Source of the DNA: Ramularia collo-cygni
Taxonomy: Eukaryota; Ascomycota; Dothideomycetes; Mycosphaerellales; Mycosphaerellaceae
DNA length: 64,000 bases
Direction of reading: 5' to 3'
NCBI RefSeq assembly: GCF_900074925.1
Contig: NW_019716255.1
Coordinates: 4,061,604 to 4,125,603, forward strand
The notes below the pieces were generated by a model, which was not told the DNA's origin, did no database searches, and saw only the letters and a program-made list of their open reading frames with translations. Every line of letters starts with the position of its first letter. The stretch's first letter is position 1. Of this stretch, positions 56,526-64,000 are shown piece by piece. A program made the position numbers and the translations under genes.

Positions 56526-57020
56526 CTTGGCACGACCCAGACGAAGCAATGTCGATGGCTCAATTCTAGATGATCGTCTTTTGTAGGCAGCACGGACGTA
56601 GCAGCTGAAAGCTTTCACTTGGTAGGGGAATATGTGGCGTGAGACTTGAGCTACACCAAGTATGGTATGTGGCAAGACATTGCGAGCTGCAAAGTGCACA
56701 AGACGCATAGCTCTCTCTCACTGGATCCACAAGTCGTCGTTGGTCGTGAGGGGCACGTCTTGGGGACTCTGGGCAGAACCAGACATTTCGATTCAACGCT
56801 AGGCATGAAGCTAACCCCAATGAGGCAGATGTCTGGGCACGGCTATCGTTCCGAATGCTTACCGAACGCTTAACAGAACGCCTATCTCTCTCCTCCTCTT
56901 CCCCGGCCATCGCATGCATATCACATGCCACAACGCNGGATCGCAGTTCCTGTCCCAAACTACGGGACCTCGGCAATACCATGAGAACACTTTGAAGCCA
57001 AACACGGAGAGGGACTTGCC
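56526..57020. promoter_or_regulatory. Bidirectional promoter, ALDH / Zn2Cys6 regulator
   Basis: 495 bp between divergent starts. Contains a tandem 11-mer CCGAAYGCTTA (56851-56872). Ambiguous base at 56938. Confidence 0.6.
56851..56872 (+). promoter_or_regulatory. Tandem CCGAAYGCTTA direct repeat, possible Zn2Cys6 site
   Basis: CCGAATGCTTA is followed directly by CCGAACGCTTA. Paired CCG triplets 11 bp apart are a typical layout for a Zn2Cys6 dimer binding a direct repeat. It sits between the ALDH and the regulator. Confidence 0.4.
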
Positions 57021-58457
57021 ATGAGTGCTCCGAAAAGGAGGGTGCCAGAAGGCTCATGCTGGAGCTGCAAAAAGCGAAGACTGAAGTGCGATCTCCGTCA
57101 ACCAACATGCTCAAAGTGCGAGGTCAGCTCTGTAACATGCGACTACTCCCAAAAGCCGATTCAATGGGTCGGAGGTGCTGCATTTCGCGGTCTTTTGAAG
57201 TCCATTGGTCCTCCTCCAGTGACTGAACACAACAGCACAACACATAATGATCCACATCGCCCTCGTTCCGCGTGCAGCTCGCCGCAGCAATCTTCAATCT
57301 ATACAGCTATATCATCGCCAATGATGCCGGAATCCTTGGTTTCATACTTTACGCATGCAGTATGGCCGAGATTCCAACTATCTGGCCAGATCATCTCTCT
57401 TGACGAAGATATGCTCGTGCATGAGTCTGCTCTACGAGATGCAGTCCTTGCTGTGGCACAAGCTCATCATCATCTACTGTTGAAGAGCGAGGAAAGTGTC
57501 ATGGCGAAACCCGGAGGTCAGACGCGGCGGCAAGCTCGTCAAGTAGCGCTGTCACGATTTCGCACTCGCATAGAACGCGGTGTCGAGAGTGAAGAAGAAG
57601 CTTCTCGTCTCTTTCAAATCGTCTGCATGTTCTGTATCTTGGATGGTATGATCTATCCCGACGACCAGGGCAATGCCTCCGAACAGCATCTGCGTGGCGG
57701 ATTCTCGATGCTTTCCAGCTGGAGTTCGATCCCTTTGAAGATGCTCCTGGCTGGAGGTCTGCAAGCACATCTGTTTAGCATATTTGCGACCGTGGATCTG
57801 ATGCATTCTTTGCTCGACGGTACCAAGCCATTCTTTGAGCCGACCATGTGGTTCATGTTCGCTGGCGTCCAAGCCTGGTGGGGACGGCTGCATCCTGGAG
57901 ACCCCTTTCTAGCAGTCCTCAAACTTTACTCCGAGATGGCTTTCCTGGGTAGCATTGTCTATGTTCGTCTGCCTGGGTTAGACGGACTACGTCTCGCCGA
58001 AAGGTGTTTGGAGCCTATCTTGGGCTCTTTGAGAACAGGTCTCCCACGATCTACGACTCCAGATTTCACGACACCAGAAGATTGGAACACTTTTTGCAGT
58101 CTTTATGAAGCCAGCGCCGCTGTGTATGTCTACAGGGCCTTGCAGAACCGACGAGTTGACGACGAAACGGTGCAGCGTATTGTGCGCAACGCCGTGTCGT
58201 CGATAGTCGATCGCCCGCTGCCCGACATGATGGCCCATTGCCTTATCTTCCCGTTGTTGGTCATTGGCTCCCACTGCCTATATTCGCAGGATCAGCGAGC
58301 CATCCTAGACCTGATATCCTCATCCGCCTCATATCTTGCTTTCGGTAACCTCATTGTTATGATGAATTTGCTACGGGAGATCTGGTCGCAGAGCAATATG
58401 AACTCAAACTGGTGGGACATGTTTCGTCCCATCTCGAAGAACGTATTCCTGTTCTGA
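57021..58457 (+). CDS. Zn2Cys6 transcription factor (Uga3/Fungal_trans_2-like)
   Basis: A single exon of 478 residues. The N-terminal zinc cluster starts with CWSCKKRRLKCDLRQPTC and has six Cys spaced 2-6-6-2-6. It is followed by YSQKPIQWVGGAAFRG, a stretch typical of the Uga3-like/Fungal_trans_2 group. The C-terminal part is helical and hydrophobic, as usual for these regulators. It lies between an ALDH gene and a permease gene, so it probably controls uptake and breakdown of a nitrogen or carbon compound. It is separate from the anthraquinone regulator in both place and subfamily. Confidence 0.85.
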   Translation: MSAPKRRVPEGSCWSCKKRRLKCDLRQPTCSKCEVSSVTCDYSQKPIQWVGGAAFRGLLKSIGPPPVTEHNSTTHNDPHRPRSACSSPQQSSIYTAISSPMMPESLVSYFTHAVWPRFQLSGQIISLDEDMLVHESALRDAVLAVAQAHHHLLLKSEESVMAKPGGQTRRQARQVALSRFRTRIERGVESEEEASRLFQIVCMFCILDGMIYPDDQGNASEQHLRGGFSMLSSWSSIPLKMLLAGGLQAHLFSIFATVDLMHSLLDGTKPFFEPTMWFMFAGVQAWWGRLHPGDPFLAVLKLYSEMAFLGSIVYVRLPGLDGLRLAERCLEPILGSLRTGLPRSTTPDFTTPEDWNTFCSLYEASAAVYVYRALQNRRVDDETVQRIVRNAVSSIVDRPLPDMMAHCLIFPLLVIGSHCLYSQDQRAILDLISSSASYLAFGNLIVMMNLLREIWSQSNMNSNWWDMFRPISKNVFLF

Positions 58458-58710
58458 CGACATGGTCCCCGGATCTGGCTAAACTTGCTACTCTGGTCAG
58501 GACGATCTATCACACAAGTACCCCGCAAAATCAGGCAATCTGCAACCTCAAACTGACTCCAGAACTAGCGCAGGCAAGCCATGCGCTAGCCGAAAGTAGT
58601 AGCTGTTCTGCCATGGTCGGTACGAAGATGATCAGCAACCACACTCACTTGATATACTTCCAGACCTCATCTCCGAGTGTGAAAGTCGACGGATATTGCA
58701 AGTCAACACC

Positions 58711-60523
58711 ATGGCGACGTCTCGATTATCCTCCGACAGTACTGGTGGACACGCCAAAGAAGGTGCCTTTCAAATCGAACATGGGCAGGCCGGATCTGAA
58801 GCCGGCTATGTTGAGGGCACTGATAACGCCGGGCTCGTGTCCCTGGGATACACACCAACGTNGACTCGAAATCGAACGCTCGCAACTGTCCTCTTCCAAA
58901 CCATCGCCATTATCGCGGTTCCATTCGGTGAAGGCACTGCCCTCAACAGCGCAATTATCGGAGGGGGTCAGCTTCCGTACTTTGTAGGATGGATCTTGGT
59001 TTCCTTCTTGGACATGACAGTAGCTATGAGTCTGGCAGAGGTATGTCAAAAACCATATCAGGACTATGAGAGTGACACTCATCCGACACTTCTGTTAGCT
59101 CGCCTCCAAATTTCCTACATCCGCCGGGCCGTATTACTGGGTATATCGACTGATGCCAGAAGGCCAAACACGGACGACATTGTCATTCATCACCGGCTGG
59201 ATATGGCTAGTTGGGAACTGGACCATTGCACTCTCCGTCAACTTTGGTTTTGCATCTCTGATTGCCGGCACCGTCACCATGTATCATCCGGACTGGGCTG
59301 CGACACAATGGCAACTTCTCCTGATATTCTACGCAATTTGCATCGGAGTCTTCGCTGTCGTGGCTTTTGGGAATCGTATTCTGCCATACGTGGACACGGT
59401 CGCCGCAGGCTGGAACGTAATCTGCATTCTGGTTGTGTTCCTAGGATTATCGATCTCCGCAAAGCTGGGGCGACACAGTGCAGCTGATGCACTCGCGCAT
59501 TATGATACTACGCTGAGTGGATGGGGCAACTGGAGCTTTGCCATCGGTCTACTTCCCGCGGCATATACCTACGCAGCACTAGGTTTGTCTTTACTTCGCA
59601 AAAATCTCGTGTGCCAATGCTGACATGCTAACTTCCCTAGGCATGATAACGAGTATGGCCGAAGAAGTCAGCGAGCCAGAACGTATGCTTCCAAAAGCAC
59701 TGTGCTTCAGTATTCCATTATCCGCAGTCATGGGACTATTCTACATCCTACCAATATGCTTCACGCTTCCGCCGCTCGAAGATGTCCTCGGCGCACCGGC
59801 TGCTCAGGGACTTCCATACATTTTCAATCACGTAATGGGGAGCCCTGGAGGCGGTCTTGGACTGATGTTTACCGTCTTGGGAGTGGCTGCATTCTGTTCC
59901 ATCAGCATCACGACTACCGCATCTCGATGCACGTGGGCCTTTGCGAGGTAAGTAAGCTGCAATTGTTTACTCCAAAATTTGCAAGCACACGATCTACATG
60001 CTAATATAGCGTAGAGATCGAGCAATCCCCTTCTCAGGCCTCTGGTCTAAACTGGCCTTTGGCGACACTCCTCTATTGGCACTCCTCCTCACCACAGTCG
60101 TGCAAATGCTTCTCGGTCTCATCAATCTAGGCTCCACCAGTGCTTTCACAGCATTCGCCTCCGTCGGTGTGATTGGCCTTGCGGCAGCATATGCCATACC
60201 AGTGGCAGTGNGCATGGTTGAAGGGCGCCGAGCCGTATCAACAGCATCCTTCCGCTTCCCATCCATTATCGGATGGAGTGTCAATGCACTCATGGTATTA
60301 TGGATTGCCTTCCAAATGGTACTGTTCTCGATGCCAGGGACTTTACCTGTGACGGCCACGAGCATGAATTATGCGAGTGTTGTGTTTGTCGGGTTCTTTG
60401 TGCTTAGTACTGTTTATTATGTGGTTTGGGCCCGAAAAGGTACGTTCAAGCTGTGCGATTCTACTGATCAAGTACTGATTTATTGTAGTGTACGTGGGAC
60501 CTGCGAAATCCGACTTGGCGTGA
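58711..60523 (+). CDS. Amino-acid/GABA-type permease (APC superfamily)
   Basis: Five exons (58711-59040, 59099-59582, 59641-59947, 60015-60439, 60489-60523) give 526 residues. After a hydrophilic N-terminus of about 50 residues come about 12 hydrophobic segments. Family-type stretches include LASKFPTSAGPYYWVYRL, FITGWIWLVGNW and MAEEVSEPERMLPKAL, matching the GABA/choline/amino-acid permease group (UGA4, HNM1). The last exon is only 35 nt. It probably sits in the plasma or vacuolar membrane and imports an amine, GABA or amino acid. The order ALDH, regulator, permease fits a small catabolic module. Ambiguous bases at 58862 and 60211. Confidence 0.88.
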
Positions 60524-61136
60524 TCATGCCTGCCTGCCGTATTTATCTATACGCTTCGCTTGCTTTGGGCATTGATGGTCGATACAGATCTTCATGGAGA
60601 AGCACTCGTCGGCATGGGATATTGAAATGTTTCGAGGCAGCGGAGATATTGTACGATACTCGCAACAAGAAACCAAAGCACCCATCTTAACGTGCATTCT
60701 GCTTGAACCTGCGCCTACTTCACAATCCTCGCTGCTTGACCAGCGTGAAGCAACAGGGCCTCATTCCAAAGATCTCATCAGTTCGATCGGCATGAGAAAC
60801 CGCAACTCAACTGCAACGAACAATCAGTAGGCTTTCATCTTGCTTCGCATGCAAATCGACTGGTAGACTCTACCTGGTACGATAGCGTATCGAAACTCTA
60901 AACAAATCGGATGCCCAACTAATTGCCTATCACGGCCTAATCAAAAAAAAGACACACGGACTCCCTTGCAGATCAATGGAGATGGAGAAAGGATATGCTA
61001 CTCCGCAATCACACACAGGATGATCATTGATTCCTTGGCAAGAGTGAGTATACATACATACACTCCGATCTAAACCAACCGTGGAGGTCTGTTCGCCTTA
61101 CCAACATCAGATTTGTATCAGATCTCAACAACAAAA
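60524..61136. other. Intergenic region
   Basis: 613 bp after the permease; no supported gene. Open sequence just after the permease stop was considered as extra exon but the TGA at 60521-60523 ends the frame. Confidence 0.5.
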
Positions 61137-61759
61137 ATGGGTCTCTCCACCACTCTATCCTCCATCCTCCTCGCCTCTTCCACAGCAGCATTAGCAGCAA
61201 CAACATCACCAACAGCAACAGAACCCTGTCTTTCCCACCCCGAAGCCTCCAACATAGCTCTCCGCTGGTTTTCAATTTTCGAAACCGACTCCCTCGGAAA
61301 TGGAACCGGAGCAGCCCTCGTCAACAGCACTCTCGCCTCGGAATTCCAATACATAGATTACGGAGCTACAATGGGTGATCAAATGCCCCTCTATACCGAT
61401 CGATCTTCAGTCTACGAATCGGTTTCTGGAAGCGGGTATAGTGGGGCTTTGGTGACTGATGTTAAATATACCATTCCTTTTGTGTTTACCAGCTGTAATG
61501 TTATCGGTGCGAGATGGCAGACTAAGTCGATGAGTGCTATGGCTGAGAATGTGTAAGTTTTACGGAGGACCTATCGTGTGGAGAAGATTATGGCTGATGA
61601 TTTATTGAATTTAGGACTGTTCCTGTGGGGACTCCGATTACATATTTTGGAACGGATTATCTGGAAGTTGATCTCGCGACAAGGTTGATCTATAGTGCTA
61701 CATCTTCGTCGGATTTGTTGAATTACTACAAGCAGTTGGGCGACAATGTACTTGCTTGA
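61137..61759 (+). CDS. Secreted NTF2/SnoaL-like protein
   Basis: Exons 61137-61552 and 61615-61759 give 186 residues. A signal peptide (MGLSTTLSSILLASSTAALA) is followed by a Thr-rich spacer with CLSHPEASNIALRWFSIFET, a pattern seen in secreted NTF2-like proteins, and LASEFQYIDYGATMGDQ. There are two clear Cys after the signal peptide (in EPCLSHPE and FTSCNVIG) that could form a disulphide, and two potential N-glycosylation sites (NGTG, NSTL). The 62-bp intron has a GTAAGT donor. It is likely extracellular, with unknown ligand. Confidence 0.68.
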
Positions 61760-62014
61760 GCTGGAGCTGTGCCCGATATGATGTTGGGAGGTATTGAAAT
61801 TTGTGGGTGGTACTTTATTTAATGCACTGAAAGTAGCCTTGCTTCCCATGAGCATTTGGCGAGTGTCAGGTGCCCTTCATAACGCACCTGAGCAAATACA
61901 TCCGGCCAGAAGCAAACCATATTTGACAAGAAGACTTTCCTTAGCTCTCGGATATCGTTGCTTCGCCGGAGCATTCTCTGATCTGGGAATGCAAAGTCTT
62001 TCTGCTCTGATCTC

Positions 62015-63349
62015 TCAATAGTCCAGCTTATTGAAAACAAGTGAGCTTCCGCGCGCAAGGAGGTTACTGCGATATCGTGCAGAGCTCAAGCTCACACCCT
62101 CACCATGTTCTTTTCCATCCTTCGCACATTCTCCGGGGGAATTTTCTTGAGGTTCAGCGTCATCTCCCCGACCTGAACTGACACACTCGTCCCCACTAAC
62201 TAAGGGATGACCTTCGCTGAGGATTTTGTACCCATCGCCAGCGATATCTTCCTCGGCCGTGGTGGCTCCACCAAACTCATCGATATCCCCCTGTGGCTCG
62301 GGTTTGATGATCGGGCCAAACTTAGACTTGGTCCCGGTACATTTTCCGCCGTCGTTGTAAACCATGCCCTCGCTTGAGAGGTTANGCATGGACGTATGAG
62401 CAGATTCAGGTTCTGGAGGCTGCTCTCTAGGGAACTTCTGGTAACGGTCACGATGTTCTGTCATCGGTAGCTGTTGTTGAACTTGCTCGTCCGCAGCCCT
62501 CGTAGCCACGGCCCCCGGAGGCAGCGACATCAAGTCTTCCGCGTCTGACATCTCGACAATCATCTGCCGGGCTTCCCCTTCGATGCTGATTAGACGCTGC
62601 TTGATTTCTTCATTGTTTGCCCGCACCTCATCGGGATCGCCTTTTTGTGCCTCAATATCAGCCTTGGATACCCGTGAGCGACCATCACCGGCATCTCGTT
62701 TAGCGATATCGCTGATGAACTTGTTGCGCACTGGTCTTAGCTTCCTCACCCACTCTTCCCAGATCACTGCATCATGAAGCATTTCCTGTTTCTTGATAGC
62801 GTCGTCCGTATATCGATCCGATGTATCATCGGCATACCGAGAAGGGCGCGAGGAGATGGTACCAGGCTGATGCAAGGCGTAGGGTGTAGGTTCGATGATC
62901 TCTTGTTTGATTGGGACAAACGTGAAGACTTGCTGTCTGGATCCCTGACCACGATGTTCCTGTTGAAAATGTCAGTCGAAGAAAATACAGATTCACAATA
63001 GTTGACTTACCTTGGTGCCGGTATTGGCGTGCTGCAGGTATTCTGAAGTTTTGCGCTTCTTTACCGGACCGCCATCTTCGTGAATGAAGTCAATATCATC
63101 CCCAGTAAGGTCGATGACATTGCTATGATGAGTGACATGTGAGAAGGAAGACTCGACCATCTCCAAGGGGTAGAGCTGAGGCAGGTGGGAGCCACCAGCC
63201 GGGGCAAAGAACCCAGCTGGCTGGCGATATTGAGCCTCAGTGGACGGACCGACTGGATCCTGGTTCGGTTGCTGCTGCCGTGGAGGACCAAGTCGAGCGA
63301 CCTGAGCATCAGTTGGGAAGAATCCTTCCGGGAGGTCGTCCAAGACCAT
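62015..63349 (-). CDS. Disordered nuclear-type protein with SUMO-related motifs
   Basis: Exons 63349-63011 and 62959-62015 give 427 residues. No known catalytic domain is seen. Residues 78-85 are VIDLTGDD, the classic SUMO-interacting motif with trailing acids; 97-100 are KKRK, a short nuclear localisation signal. Two sumoylation-type sites (hydrophobic-K-x-E) are IKQE at 130-133 and IKPE at 331-334. The middle (residues ~160-250) is charged and predicted helical (EEWVRKLRPVRNKF, NNEEIKQRLISIEGEARQM). The rest is Gln/Pro/Gly/Glu rich. It may work in a SUMO-linked chromatin or DNA-repair assembly. One ambiguous base at 62385. Confidence 0.65.
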
Positions 63350-64000
63350 GATGGTCCTGTTTGGTCAAGGCTGCTGTTTCTTGATTATCGAGCGGGGATG
63401 AAGACTTGGGGAGATTTCGAAGATGATGTGAGTATTGGTGTTGATGGAAGAGAAAGCAGTGATGTTGGCAAGGGAATGGGATATGGTGGTGTCGGAGTAG
63501 AGTGATGCAGATGTTGATGTTGTGCTGGATGATCACAATGACCGAAGGGATATAGTCCGGCTTTGAACCTCGTATGACTCAGCGTAGTAATTGAGCACGT
63601 GAAGCCTGTTGAAGTGAGACGGCATGTAGAGAGGTGACCGAGGGAAAAAGTTTTTCCAAGGGATCAAAGTGATGACCTGACTTTCACGTGCCGATCTTGG
63701 CAAAATAATGCAATGTGAAGAAGTGTCACGAGCTCGGTATTTATGTCAAAAAGTCCTCTAGACCACAGCTTCCCACGATTAATCCGTCTTTTGTACGTTG
63801 GTGTACAGTCCCAATGAAGCCTCGAAGCACCCAAGACGCCGATCGATGATCGTTACCAAACATTATATCTCTTGGTCAATCCTCAAGCCTCTCTCTATGC
63901 CAGAGAGTGTTGATACTGTGAATTTTAAAATGCCTGTCATATTCGATGCGAAGAACGAAAGATACTCCAAAGCTGATAAGTCGGAAAGTAGATACAGCGT
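63350..64000. other. 3' flank of window
   Basis: About 650 bp upstream of the minus-strand SUMO-motif gene. No gene recognised. Confidence 0.5.

Noticed and set aside
56526..56708. 61-residue N-terminal extension of the aldehyde dehydrogenase as a mitochondrial presequence
   Set aside because: It is basic but the ATG at 56525 already gives a full-length ALDH; kept only as a possibility.
1..64000. CRISPR arrays, prophage, or bacterial operon features
   Set aside because: The window is plainly eukaryotic, with spliceosomal introns throughout; no regularly spaced short repeats were found.

Overview
This window is filamentous ascomycete DNA. It has short introns (about 48-120 bp) with GTAAGT/GTGAGT-type donors and YAG acceptors, intron-rich genes on both strands, and Zn2Cys6 regulators. 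The mix of AflR/AflS-like regulators with group V non-reducing polyketide genes suggests a Dothideomycete or Eurotiomycete; I lean to Dothideomycetes but cannot prove it. About 40 isolated 'n' bases are scattered through the window without breaking reading frames.

Positions 1-35.7 kb form one biosynthetic gene cluster of the emodin/monodictyphenone (mdp) and cladofulvin (cla) type. The core is an atrochrysone-carboxylic-acid-type NR-PKS (30176-35718, SAT-KS-AT-PT-ACP, no thioesterase) divergent from a metallo-beta-lactamase thioesterase (28103-29235). Around it lie an EthD-type decarboxylase (1064-1703), two DUF1772 anthrone-oxidase-like membrane proteins (4770-5385, 8288-8885), a P450 (6115-7829), two flavin monooxygenases (2045-4081, 22995-24354), an NmrA-like protein (15073-15855), a versicolorin-reductase-like SDR (16326-17120), a second SDR (25338-26204), a scytalone-dehydratase-like protein (26827-27448) and a full-size ABC exporter (18143-22365). 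A divergent AflS-like / AflR-like pair (9346-10804 and 13012-14721) sits in the middle as the likely pathway regulator. The inferred flow is: PKS plus thioesterase give atrochrysone carboxylic acid, the EthD protein decarboxylates, a DUF1772 protein oxidises the anthrone to emodin, the SDR/dehydratase/NmrA set deoxygenates to a chrysophanol-type anthraquinone, and the P450 and flavoenzymes tailor it (coupling, hydroxylation or ring cleavage).

From 35.7 to 43.3 kb the DNA is gene-poor, with one zinc-finger gene (37228-37878) and a diverged direct repeat. From 43.3 to 46.8 kb are two genes for low-complexity secreted proteins with very similar signal peptides, one of them a 583-residue Asn/Gln/Asp/Ser/Gly-rich protein. 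SEC1 (exocytosis SM protein) follows at 47619-50025.

From 50 to 53.4 kb is a repeat-rich gap with three small hAT-type MITEs sharing terminal repeats; two have perfect 8-bp target duplications. An F-box gene follows (53460-54701). Next is a probable small catabolic module: an aldehyde dehydrogenase (54931-56525) divergent from a Zn2Cys6 regulator (57021-58457), then an amino-acid/GABA-type permease (58711-60523). The window ends with a secreted NTF2/SnoaL-like protein (61137-61759) and a disordered nuclear-looking protein with SUMO-related motifs (62015-63349).
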